Shown: piece by piece, positions 53,132 through 61,130 of the stretch | Layout: each line of letters begins with the position of its first letter | Position numbering within the stretch: the stretch's first letter is position 1 | Source of the DNA: Rodentibacter abscessus | GTDB taxonomy: Bacteria > Pseudomonadota > Gammaproteobacteria > Enterobacterales > Pasteurellaceae | DNA length: 64,000 bases | Direction: 5' to 3' | NCBI RefSeq assembly: GCF_047160095.1 | Contig: NZ_AP038785.1 | Span: forward strand, 310,001-374,000 | Notes under the pieces: generated by a model | The model's input: only the letters and a program-made list of their open reading frames with translations | Told to the model about the DNA's origin: nothing | Databases searched by the model: none | Position numbers and translations under genes: made by a program

Positions 53132-54085
53132 TTATTCCTGAGCATCCAAGAAACGTTCGGCATCCAATGCCGCCATACAGCCCGTTCCGGCGGAAGTGAT
53201 GGCTTGGCGATAGTTATGATCCATTACATCTCCGGCAGCGAATACGCCTTCTACGGATGTGGCGGTTGCGTTGCCTTCAAGACCGGATTTCACAACGATG
53301 TAGCCGTTATTCAGTTCAAGCTGTCCCTCGAAAATTTGCGTGTTTGGTGAGTGCCCGATGGCGACAAATAAGCCATCAAGGTTCAATTCTTCTTTTTCTC
53401 CAGTTTTGGTATTTTGTAAGCGTAAACCCGTTACCCCCATATTATCACCCAGCACCTCATCTAAAGTGCGGTCGGTATGGAGCTGAATTTTTCCTTCCTC
53501 CACTTTTTTATATAAACGGTCGATTAAGATTTTTTCTGCACGGAAACTATCGCGGCGGTGGATTAAATGTACCGTGCTTGCGATGTTTGCAAGGTAAAGT
53601 GCTTCTTCCACTGCGGTGTTGCCGCCTCCGATTACCGCAACGGGTTTATTGCGATAGAAGAAACCATCACAGGTTGCGCAAGCCGAAACACCACGACCTT
53701 TATAATTTTCTTCCGAAGGTAAACCTAAATAGCGTGCTGATGCCCCCGTTGCAATAATTAATGCATCACAGGTGAAATTTTGCACATCGCCGTAAAGTTT
53801 GAAAGGACGGGAAGATAAATCTACTTTGTTAATGTGATCGAATACGATTTCCGTGTTGAATTTTTCTGCGTGTTGCAACATCCGTTGCATTAAGCCGGAA
53901 CCTGTCGTTTCACCAAAATCACCCGGCCAGTTTTCGATTTCATCGGTGGTGGTGAGCTGACCGCCCTGTTGTAATCCTGTTACCAAAACCGGTTTTAAAT
54001 TTGCGCGTGCCGCATAAATTGCAGCCGTATAACCGGCAGGACCGGAGCCTAGAATAAGAAGTTTTGCGTGTTTAACATCTGACAT
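53132..54085 (-). CDS. trxB: Thioredoxin reductase
   Basis: 317-residue flavoenzyme reducing thioredoxin with NADPH. FAD site LGSGPAGYTAAIYAARA (about residues 13-29), redox-active CATCDGFFYR (about 136-145), NADPH site VIGGGNTAVEEALYLA (about 152-167), and FVAIGHSPNT and VFAAGDVMD near the C-terminus. Complete and normal in length. SD AAGGA. Confidence 0.97.
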   Translation of the reverse strand: MSDVKHAKLLILGSGPAGYTAAIYAARANLKPVLVTGLQQGGQLTTTDEIENWPGDFGETTGSGLMQRMLQHAEKFNTEIVFDHINKVDLSSRPFKLYGDVQNFTCDALIIATGASARYLGLPSEENYKGRGVSACATCDGFFYRNKPVAVIGGGNTAVEEALYLANIASTVHLIHRRDSFRAEKILIDRLYKKVEEGKIQLHTDRTLDEVLGDNMGVTGLRLQNTKTGEKEELNLDGLFVAIGHSPNTQIFEGQLELNNGYIVVKSGLEGNATATSVEGVFAAGDVMDHNYRQAITSAGTGCMAALDAERFLDAQE

Positions 54086-54202
54086 AAGAATATCCTTGTT
54101 TTATTTTTGTTTTGTTGGGACGTAAATTAGCGAAATCTACGCACTCATTAAGCCGGAAACTAAACTGATTAATTGTTCCATTATGAATTATAAGTTTTTC
54201 AA

Positions 54203-55060
54203 TCAATAGAGTAATGAATAAAGCAATCTGCGGAACTTATTCGTCAGCGGATCTGAATTACCCATTGCACTTAAAATTGATAAGAATTGTTGTTTTACTT
54301 CACCATTTTGCGCGCTTAAGTCCGTTTTTAAAATACCGAAAAGTAGGGTGAGTGCTTCTTCATTACGATTTGCTTGGTGGAGTTGTACGGCAAGTTTTAT
54401 TGCTATTTCCGTGCTTGGATTTTGGGCAAAATCTTTTTGTAATTGCTGAATTTCAGGGGTGTCTGCCGCTTGAATTAATAACTCGATTTGCGCTTGTAAT
54501 CCTTGCCAACGGCTATCGCGATCTTGCAGCGGAATTTGATTCAAAATTTCTTGTGCCGCTTCGGTTTTTTTCATTGCAATATAGGTTTCTGCGTAAAGCA
54601 GGGCAATGTCGCTGTTCTTTTTATCGGAAAGATCCCAAGCCTCTTTTAATAAAGGCAACGCCGCATCATAATTTTCGACTTGTAAGAAATCTAATGCCTG
54701 CTGAAATTTTAATTCTTCCTCTTTGGGTAAAATAACATTTAAACGTTGAATAAGTGAAGTTTGATCAAGTGCGCCCGGAAAGGCATCCAATGCTTGCGCT
54801 TCTTTAAATAAATAGGTGGTTGGCAAGGCTTGAATACGGAATTGCGCTGCGATCATTTGTTCTTTTTCACAATTCACTTTAGCGAGAACAAATTGCCCTT
54901 GATATTGCTCTGCCAAGTGTTCAAGTAGGTTTAAGAAATCGACGGATTCCTTATGATTTGGCGCATAAAAATTGACGACAAGCGGTTTTTCAAGGGATTG
55001 TTGTAGGATTTCGGTGAGATTTTGTTCGTTAATCTCAACGATAAAAGAAAAATCAGTCAT
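54203..55060 (-). CDS. cnoX: YbbN/CnoX-like thioredoxin-fold co-chaperone without active-site cysteine
   Basis: 285 residues: an N-terminal thioredoxin-like domain (about 1-110: VVNFYAPNHKESVDFLNLLE, FVLAKVNCEKEQMIAAQFRIQALPTTYLF in parts) and C-terminal TPR-like helices (about 115-285). At the usual CxxC or SxxC position it reads NHKE, so no redox cysteine is present; only Cys64 or so in KVNCEKE remains. E. coli CnoX protects clients from oxidation and hands them to GroEL. Next to trxB in the same direction. Confidence 0.82.
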   Translation of the reverse strand: MTDFSFIVEINEQNLTEILQQSLEKPLVVNFYAPNHKESVDFLNLLEHLAEQYQGQFVLAKVNCEKEQMIAAQFRIQALPTTYLFKEAQALDAFPGALDQTSLIQRLNVILPKEEELKFQQALDFLQVENYDAALPLLKEAWDLSDKKNSDIALLYAETYIAMKKTEAAQEILNQIPLQDRDSRWQGLQAQIELLIQAADTPEIQQLQKDFAQNPSTEIAIKLAVQLHQANRNEEALTLLFGILKTDLSAQNGEVKQQFLSILSAMGNSDPLTNKFRRLLYSLLY

Positions 55061-55099
55061 TGCTTATCCTTGTTCGGAAAAATAATGGCTGATTTTAAC

Positions 55100-55145
55100 A
55101 AAGTGCGGTCAATTTTAGAAATGTTTTGAAAATTGACCGCACTTT
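55100..55145. terminator. Inverted USS pair between gntT and the ybbN-like gene
   Basis: AAAGTGCGGTCAATTTT faces AAAATTGACCGCACTTT around a loop of about 12 bases: a 17-bp extended stem, following the gntT stop on the minus strand. Confidence 0.75.
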
Positions 55146-55149
55146 AGGG

Positions 55150-56499
55150 TTAAAGAATAAAACTACCGATAAGCGCGATAATGAAACCGACTACACCAAT
55201 AGAGGTTTCAAGTAATGTCCATGTTTTTAAGGTTGTTTTGGTATCCATTTCTAAAAATCGACTGATTAGCCAGAAGCCGGAATCGTTGACGTGAGATAAT
55301 ACCGTTGCGCCTGATGCAATGGCAATAACGATAAAACAAAGATCAAATTGACTTAAATCGGAGGCTGCGGCTACAGTTGGTGAAATCAATGCTGCGGCAG
55401 TTGTGAGAGCGACGGTTGCCGAACCTTGTGCGACACGCATAACCATTGCAATGACGAAGGCTGCAACAATAATCGGCATTCCCGTATCCGAAAGCATTGC
55501 AGATAATACCTCGCCAATACCGCTGGCTCGCAATACTCCGCCAAACATACCGCCGGCACCGGTTACTAATACGATAGAGCAGATAGGGCCGAGTGCGTTA
55601 TCACAGATTTTTTCGATTTGTTCATAGCTACGCTGTTCTTTAAGTAATAGGATAGCGACAATCAATGTAATCAATAAAGCGATGGGCGTTTTACCAATCA
55701 GTCGCAGGGATTGAACCCAAATTTGTGAACCGTCAATCACTTTTGCCACACTTAATGTATTTAAACCGGTATCAAATAAAATTAAGAGAATCGGTAAAAG
55801 TAAAATCGTCATTACACGCGCAAAACTTGGCGGATTTTGTACCGATGTTTCACTAATTGCCGTTGCGTTTAAAAAGGCTTTCGGTAAATCAACGTGAATT
55901 TTTTTGCTGATAAACATACTGAACAAATAAGTACCGATATACCAAGTAGGGATTGCGCAAACTAAACCGACAATGACTAATAAGCCGATATTTACCCCCA
56001 ATAAATCACCGGATGCCACCGGGCCCGGGTGGGGCGGTAGAAAAGCGTGCATAACGGCAAATGCACCGGCAACGGGGAAGGCGTAACGTAATACGGAGCC
56101 GCCGAAACGTTTTGCAACGCTGAAAACGATTGGCAACATCACAACCAAACCGGCATCAAAGAAAATAGGGAAACCGAAGAGGAGGGCAGCAATACCCAAT
56201 GCGAAAGGGGCTTTTTGCTCACCGAATTTATTAATTAAGGTATCTGCAAGCACTTTAGCACCACCGGTGATCTCCAATAAACGACCGATCATCGCACCGA
56301 GACCAACCAATAATGCAACGGCTGCCAATGTATTACCAAATCCGCCAAGTAAAGTCGGGAGAATTTTTTCCACCGGAATACCGGCGGCAAGGGCGGTAAG
56401 TAAGCTGACGATGATCAATGCCACAAAAGCATGAACTTTGAATTTAATAATAAGTAGAAGCAGCAATAAAATTGCGGCAATCATAATGATAATAAGCAT
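55150..56499 (-). CDS. gntT: Gluconate:H+ symporter, GntP family
   Basis: 449 residues, hydrophobic throughout with 12 or more segments. GntP-family blocks: GFGNTLAAVALLVGLGAMIGRLLE (about residues 52-75, in parts), PLPPHPGPV-type motif LPPHPGPVASGDLLGVNIG (about 153-171), and the C-terminal HVNDSGFWLISRFLEMDTKTTLKTW. Divergent from gntK with CRP and GntR sites between them, so gluconate is the likely substrate. Whether it is the orthologue of GntT, GntU or GntP cannot be decided by eye. Confidence 0.9.
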   Translation of the reverse strand: MLIIIMIAAILLLLLLIIKFKVHAFVALIIVSLLTALAAGIPVEKILPTLLGGFGNTLAAVALLVGLGAMIGRLLEITGGAKVLADTLINKFGEQKAPFALGIAALLFGFPIFFDAGLVVMLPIVFSVAKRFGGSVLRYAFPVAGAFAVMHAFLPPHPGPVASGDLLGVNIGLLVIVGLVCAIPTWYIGTYLFSMFISKKIHVDLPKAFLNATAISETSVQNPPSFARVMTILLLPILLILFDTGLNTLSVAKVIDGSQIWVQSLRLIGKTPIALLITLIVAILLLKEQRSYEQIEKICDNALGPICSIVLVTGAGGMFGGVLRASGIGEVLSAMLSDTGMPIIVAAFVIAMVMRVAQGSATVALTTAAALISPTVAAASDLSQFDLCFIVIAIASGATVLSHVNDSGFWLISRFLEMDTKTTLKTWTLLETSIGVVGFIIALIGSFIL

Positions 56500-56520
56500 A
56501 ACATTTCCTCTTATTGAATT

Positions 56521-56532
56521 GTTACGGGTAAC
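56521..56532. promoter_or_regulatory. GntR operator near gntT
   Basis: TGTTACGGGTAACA around 56520-56533 matches the GntR operator pattern ATGTTACCGGTAACAT apart from the central base. It lies 22 bases before the gntT start, where it would block that promoter. Confidence 0.75.
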
Positions 56533-56575
56533 ATACCTTTTATTTGAACGAGGGTAAATGATCGCCTTTCAGATT

Positions 56576-56591
56576 TGTGATCTTGTTCACA
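56576..56591. promoter_or_regulatory. CRP site, gntT side
   Basis: TGTGATCTTGTTCACA is a perfect TGTGA-N6-TCACA. About 77 bases upstream of the gntT start. Confidence 0.8.
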
Positions 56592-56638
56592 GAATTTTTG
56601 TTTATTAAAGTGCGGTCAATTTTTTTGCGAAATTATTT

Positions 56639-56654
56639 TGTGATTTAGATCACA
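56639..56654. promoter_or_regulatory. CRP site, gntK side
   Basis: TGTGATTTAGATCACA is a perfect TGTGA-N6-TCACA with a symmetric TTTTGTGA...TCACAAAA context. About 72 bases before the gntK start and 63 bases from the other CRP site. Confidence 0.8.
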
Positions 56655-56663
56655 AAATAAATT

Positions 56664-56675
56664 GTTACCAGTAAC
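56664..56675. promoter_or_regulatory. GntR operator near gntK
   Basis: TGTTACCAGTAACA (56663-56676) matches the GntR operator with a changed centre. It follows the gntK-side CRP site and precedes the gntK start by 50 bases. Confidence 0.75.
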
Positions 56676-56725
56676 ATTTTTGATGAAATTCAGGTATGGT
56701 AAATAAAAAGTTGAGGAGTTTAGGA

Positions 56726-57253
56726 ATGAATGATAATGAACGAATTGGAAAAAGTTTTATCCTAATGGGTGTTTCAAGCACGGGTAAAACATCGGTAGGA
56801 ACAGCGATTTCCCACCGTTTGGGAATTAAATTGATTGATGGCGATGATCTGCATCCTCGTGCAAATATTATTAAAATGGGTGAAGGACAGCCTCTTAATG
56901 ATGAAGATAGAGCGCCTTGGTTGGAGCGTATCCGTGATGCAGCGTTTAGCCTTGAACGTAAAAGTGAGAGCGGAATTATTATTTGTTCTGCGTTGAAGAA
57001 AAAATATCGCGATGTTATTCGTGATGGCAATGAACAAGTGAAATTTTTGTTTTTGGAAGGTTCTTTTGAACTTGTGCTTGAGAGAATGAAACAACGCAAG
57101 GGACATTATATGAAAACGGATATGCTAAAAAGTCAATTTGATACCTTGGAAGTACCGGGTACGGATGAGCCGGATGTGCTTCATATTGATATTGACGGGA
57201 GTTTTGAGGAAGTGGTCGCACGTTGTATTTCAGCTTTAGAACCTTTTTTATAA
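56726..57253 (+). CDS. gntK: Gluconokinase
   Basis: 175 residues; phosphorylates gluconate to 6-phosphogluconate for the pentose phosphate or Entner-Doudoroff route. P-loop MGVSSTGKTSVGTAI (about residues 12-26), DGDDLHPRANIIKMGEGQPLNDEDRAPWL (in parts, about 38-66) and CSALKKKYRD (about 87-96) are GntK signatures. Start at 56726 because TAGGA immediately precedes it and the upstream ATG would add ten basic residues. Converges with gntR over a USS pair. Confidence 0.94.
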   Translation: MNDNERIGKSFILMGVSSTGKTSVGTAISHRLGIKLIDGDDLHPRANIIKMGEGQPLNDEDRAPWLERIRDAAFSLERKSESGIIICSALKKKYRDVIRDGNEQVKFLFLEGSFELVLERMKQRKGHYMKTDMLKSQFDTLEVPGTDEPDVLHIDIDGSFEEVVARCISALEPFL

Positions 57254-57260
57254 GCATATC

Positions 57261-57292
57261 CAAAAGTGCGATTAAATTTAACCGCACTTTTG
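57261..57292. terminator. Inverted USS pair between gntK and gntR
   Basis: CAAAAGTGCG(A)T, one copy altered at the USS core (GTGCGAT for GTGCGGT), faces AACCGCACTTTTG. The stem serves two convergent genes. Confidence 0.65.
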
Positions 57293-57295
57293 TAT

Positions 57296-58291
57296 TTAGA
57301 GACTCTCCCCGGTGTGAATTTTGAAACCGAGATCAATCATTCTTTCCGTTATCGGTTCACCCTTTAACCTTTCTAATAATTCTTGTGCCGCCCGTTTGCC
57401 GATATCTAAACGGGGAGTGATAACGGTGGCAAGTTGCGGCGTAACGGAAAACCCCACATCATGCCCGTGAAACCCGGCGATAGCCATTTGTTTCGGAACC
57501 TCAATGCCTAAGCGTTGGCATTCAAATAATGCGCCGATGGCTAAGTCGTCATTCGTACAGAAAATACCGTTGGTTTCAGGGCGTTTGGTGATAATATCCC
57601 GAAGTTGTTTTCCTCCCAAAGTAAAAGATGATGATTCCTCGGTAATTAAACTATAGGGTTCAAGCCCGTATTTTTTCATCGCTTGTTCATAGCCTTGCAT
57701 TTTTAATTGGGTTCGCTTATCCATTCTTGCGGTGAAGTACACGATATTTTGATGACCGTGTAAAATCATCGTTTCCACCATAGCTTGCGCTGCTGCAACA
57801 TTATCAAAACCGATCACCTGCTGAATACCTGCTTGCGTGCTATCCATAATTTCAATCACCGGAATATTGGCGATTTCAATCATTTTGAGAGTGCGTAGCG
57901 AATGGTAATTTTCCGATAAAATCAAGCCGTCTACATTATAAGAAAGCAAACTTTCAATGCGTTCCTCTTCTTTTTTTACGCTGTAACCGTAGTGAGCGAG
58001 CATTGTTTGATAGCCGGCTTGGTCGGCAATAAGTTCGATACCTTTTAATACATCGGCGAAAACGTGGTTAGTCAATGAGGGGAGCAAAACGCCAATGGCT
58101 TTACTTTTTGCATTAGAAAGAATTTCCGGTGCACGGTTTGGGATATAACCGAATTCTTCAATGGCTTTGGCAATACGGCGTTGCGTTTCTTGCGCCACCG
58201 AATCGGGATTGCGTAGATAACGGCTTACCGTCATTTTGGTGATGCTAAGGTGCTCAGCAATATCTTGTAAAGTGGGACGTTTACGTTTCAT
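57296..58291 (-). CDS. gntR: LacI-family gluconate repressor
   Basis: 331 residues. LacI helix-turn-helix PTLQDIAEHLSITKMTVSRYLRNPDSVAQETQ (in parts, about residues 5-36), hinge YIPNRAPEILSNAKSKAIGVLLPSL, then the periplasmic-binding-like sensor ending RLKGEPITERMIDLGFKI. The recognition helix (KMTVSRYL) and hinge are those of GntR, and the operator palindromes in the gntT-gntK region fit. Beside gntK and convergent with it. Confidence 0.92.
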   Translation of the reverse strand: MKRKRPTLQDIAEHLSITKMTVSRYLRNPDSVAQETQRRIAKAIEEFGYIPNRAPEILSNAKSKAIGVLLPSLTNHVFADVLKGIELIADQAGYQTMLAHYGYSVKKEEERIESLLSYNVDGLILSENYHSLRTLKMIEIANIPVIEIMDSTQAGIQQVIGFDNVAAAQAMVETMILHGHQNIVYFTARMDKRTQLKMQGYEQAMKKYGLEPYSLITEESSSFTLGGKQLRDIITKRPETNGIFCTNDDLAIGALFECQRLGIEVPKQMAIAGFHGHDVGFSVTPQLATVITPRLDIGKRAAQELLERLKGEPITERMIDLGFKIHTGESL

Positions 58292-58407
58292 TGAAATTTG
58301 AATGAATTAATCTCTTTCAAAAGTATAGCAAAAACATTTGATTTTTTGACCGCACTTTTGTATGAAAAAAGGTATAATTTGCCATCGATTTATCAAAAGG
58401 AACGAGT

Positions 58408-59451
58408 ATGGTAGACGAAATTCGTTTAACGCAATACAGTCACGGCGCAGGTTGAGGCTGTAAAATCTCGCCTAAGGTGTTAGGGACGATTTTACAAACT
58501 CAGCTTGAAAATTTTGTTGATCCGCATTTACTGGTGGGCAACGATACTGCCGATGATGCGGCTGTCTATGATTTAGGCAATGGTACTGCGATTATCAGTA
58601 CCACGGACTTCTTTATGCCGATTGTGGATGACCCTTTTGATTTTGGACGTATTGCCGCCACCAATGCGATCAGCGATATTTTTGCAATGGGCGGCAAACC
58701 GATTATGGCAATTGCGATTTTAGGTTTCCCGATTAACAAGTTACCGGCGGAAATTGCACGAAAAATTGTGGAGGGCGGTCGTTTTGCTTGTCATCAAGCA
58801 GGAATTGCGCTCGCCGGTGGACATTCCATTGATGCGCCGGAACCTATTTTCGGTTTAGCGGTAACAGGTGTCATTAATACGGAAAAAGTAAAACGTAATG
58901 CTTCTGCACAAGAGGGATGCAGACTTTATTTAACGAAACCGCTAGGCATCGGCGTACTGACTACGGCGGAGAAAAAAGGCAAATTAAAGCCCGAACATCA
59001 GGGATTAGCCACTGAACTGATGTGTCGGCTAAATAGCATCGGTAGCCGATTTTCTGAAGTCAGCGGAGTTACGGCGATGACGGATGTAACCGGATTCGGC
59101 TTGCTCGGTCATTTAATCGAAATGTGTGAAGGTGCGAATTTAAATGCTGAGATCTTTTTCGATAAAATTCCTACCTTAAATGGTGTGTCGGAATATATTG
59201 CGGAAGGTTGTGTACCGGGCGGAACGACACGTAATTTTGACAGTTATGGTCATAAAGTCGGAGCGTTGTCGGATCAGCAAAAAGCCGTACTATGCGATCC
59301 GCAAACCTCAGGCGGTTTATTATTGGCAGTGAAACCTGAAAGCGAGCAAGACATTTTGACGATTGCACAACAAGCCGGTATTAACATTTATGAAGTCGGT
59401 GTGTTGAAAGCAAGAGACTTACAAACCGAAATTTTCGTAGAAGTTCGTTAG
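58408..59451 (+). CDS. selD: Selenophosphate synthase, selenocysteine-containing (UGA at 58453-58455)
   Basis: 347-residue enzyme making selenophosphate from selenide and ATP. Coding starts at ATG 58408 (AAGGA upstream) and runs through an in-frame TGA at codon 16: the peptide reads SHGAG-U-GCKISPKVL, where the family has C or U. H. influenzae SelD is a known selenoprotein of this kind. Further motifs: VGNDTADDAAVYDL, ISTTDFFMPIVDDPFDFGRIAATNAISDIFAMGG (in parts) and LAGGHSIDAPEPIFGLAVTG. Standard ORF calling begins only at 58477 and loses the active site. Confidence 0.95.
58453..58495 (+). promoter_or_regulatory. Putative SECIS of selD
   Basis: The about 40 bases after the UGA must carry the SelB-binding hairpin. 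GGCTGTAAAATCTCGCC...GGTGTTAGGG can fold weakly with its apex about 18-20 bases after the UGA. I place it by position; the exact pairs are uncertain. Confidence 0.4.
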
Positions 59452-59458
59452 AAAAAAC

Positions 59459-59634
59459 CGGTATTATGTATCAGTTGCCCAAAGAGAATTTTATCTCCGG
59501 TATTTCTTGGGGTCGGTAGGGGGCGTTAGGCGAAGCCGTAACGCACCAATAATAAGATTTAATGATGGCTCGGTACGTTACGGCTTCGCCTAACGGCACC
59601 CTGCGATGATTTGTGCAAGTGCTACATAATACCG
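59459..59634. repeat. Short inverted-repeat element, full copy
   Basis: 176 bp. Ends CGGTATTATGTATCAGTTGC and (inverted) CGGTATTATGTAGCACTTGC agree at about 21 of 24 bases. The interior holds facing units GGCGTTAGGCGAAGCCGTAA...GCACC and CGGTACGTTACGGCTTCGCC...GGCACCCTG. No clear 8-bp flank duplication (GAAAAAAC against AAATTACC). Directly after selD. Confidence 0.75.
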
Positions 59635-59672
59635 AAATTACCAATACTTTTGTCTACTATGCCGGAAAAAAC

Positions 59673-59745
59673 GCCTATTATGTAGCGTTTACACAAATGT
59701 TATTTTTGCGTGGAATTAGGGGCAGCAAATAGGCTGTCCCTAATT
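59673..59745. repeat. Truncated inverted-repeat element, GC-palindrome subtype
   Basis: Begins with CCTATTATGTAGCGTTTACACAAA, a degenerate family end, then the inner palindrome TTAGGGGCAG/CTGTCCCTAA, and stops at the hemH stop codon without a right end. It resembles the copy at 18311-18405 and could act as the hemH terminator. Confidence 0.55.
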
Positions 59746-60717
59746 TTATGCAAGTTTTTGTAAAATCAATTTACCCATCATTTCAATATGTGCAGAATCT
59801 GCATTTAATGCAGGGATATATTGATAGGATTCACCACCGTTATTTAGGAAATTTTCGCGATTTTCCGTATCGATTTCTTCAATGGTTTCTAAGCAGTCCA
59901 CAGAAAAACCGGGGCAAACCACGGCGATTTTATGAATGCCTTGTGTAGCGGCAGATTCTAAAAATTTATCCGTATAGGGTTGTAGCCATTCTTCACGTCC
60001 AAAACGGGATTGGAATGACATTCCCCATTGATTTTCCGTCAAACCGAGTTTATCGACGATGGCAATGGTCGTTTGCTTGCAATGTTCGCGGTAGTAATCG
60101 CCCATCTCTTCATAACGCAACGGAATACCGTGATAAGAAAACAACAAAAACTCCTCTGATTTTAACCGCACTTTAATGGATTCAACCAACGCATTGATAT
60201 AGTTTTCATCTAAATGATAAGAATGAATAAATTCAAACGGTGTAATATTTCTGGTATTTTTCAGTGCTTTCGCAAAAACATCAAATAATGCGCCGGTCGT
60301 TGTACTGGAATATTGCGGATAGAGCGGTAGTACGATGATTTTTTCTACCTGATTTTCAAGTAATTTTTCCACCGCACTTTGCATAGACGGATTGCCGTAA
60401 GTCATGGCAATTTCTACTTGAGCGTTGATCTTTTGTTCGGATAAATAGCGTTGTAATGCCTTTTGCTGTTGTTTTGTGATGGCAAGCAACGGCGAACCTT
60501 GTTCTGTCCAAATGGCTTGATAATTTTTTGCAATTCGTTTGGAACGTGGCGGCAGGATAACGAATTTGAGTAACGGCCACCATTTCCAACGGGGCAGATC
60601 AACAATTCGGGGATCAGATAAAAATTCCCATAAATAGCGGGAAACTGCGGCAGGTGTCGGCTCCTCCGGTGTACCTAAGTTGGCTAAAATAACACCGATT
60701 TTTTTTGTTAGGGTCAT
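59746..60717 (-). CDS. hemH: Ferrochelatase
   Basis: 323 residues; inserts Fe2+ into protoporphyrin IX to make heme. GVILANLGTPEEPTPAAVSRYLWEFLSDPRI (in parts, about residues 8-38), FSYHGIPLRYEEMGDYYREHC (in parts, with the catalytic His) and SFQSRFGREEWLQPYT, then VVCPGFSVDCLETIEEID. Its start overlaps the menI stop by four bases (ATGA). Presence matters here: H. influenzae needs external heme but keeps hemH to use protoporphyrin. Confidence 0.96.
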   Translation of the reverse strand: MTLTKKIGVILANLGTPEEPTPAAVSRYLWEFLSDPRIVDLPRWKWWPLLKFVILPPRSKRIAKNYQAIWTEQGSPLLAITKQQQKALQRYLSEQKINAQVEIAMTYGNPSMQSAVEKLLENQVEKIIVLPLYPQYSSTTTGALFDVFAKALKNTRNITPFEFIHSYHLDENYINALVESIKVRLKSEEFLLFSYHGIPLRYEEMGDYYREHCKQTTIAIVDKLGLTENQWGMSFQSRFGREEWLQPYTDKFLESAATQGIHKIAVVCPGFSVDCLETIEEIDTENRENFLNNGGESYQYIPALNADSAHIEMMGKLILQKLA

Positions 60718-61130
60718 AAATTAATAATAGAAAGCGTTAATCGTGAAACGCAGCAAAGTTTATCTTGTTCATTACGGATGTCAATTTGCCAAACATGGGT
60801 ATTTTTACTTAAATTGATAGGTGTAGCCTTTGCTATAACTTTTCCGTTTTTCACCGGGCGAAGATGATTGGCGTTAATATCTAATCCTACCGCAGCCTTT
60901 CCCTCTTCCAAGCAAAGAAAGCCGGCAAGCGATCCCAAGGTTTCCGCCAAGGCAACGGAAATGCCTCCGTGCAGTAGCCCAAAAGGTTGAGTGGTGCGGT
61001 GATCCACCGGCATTGTAGCTTCAATCCAGTCATCACCAAAGGCGGAAATTTCAATACCAAGATGACCTACGGCACAGTTTTTTCCCATTTCATTGAGTTG
61101 GGTTAACGTGAATGGTTTTTTCCAGATCAT
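60714..61130 (-). CDS. menI: 1,4-dihydroxy-2-naphthoyl-CoA thioesterase, MenI/YdiI type
   Basis: 138-residue hotdog-fold thioesterase. The catalytic block FGLLHGGISVALAETLGSLAG (in parts, about residues 51-71) contains the HGG and catalytic Glu of the YdiI group; NANHLRPVKNGKVIA follows. E. coli MenI releases DHNA in menaquinone synthesis. It overlaps both hemH (downstream) and the ydiJ-type gene (upstream) by four bases. ydiI next to ydiJ is also the E. coli order. Confidence 0.87.
   Translation of the reverse strand: MIWKKPFTLTQLNEMGKNCAVGHLGIEISAFGDDWIEATMPVDHRTTQPFGLLHGGISVALAETLGSLAGFLCLEEGKAAVGLDINANHLRPVKNGKVIAKATPINLSKNTHVWQIDIRNEQDKLCCVSRLTLSIINL

Noticed and set aside
53257..53757. 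166-codon open frame antisense to trxB
   Set aside because: Overlaps the whole core of an intact trxB and has no protein-like composition.
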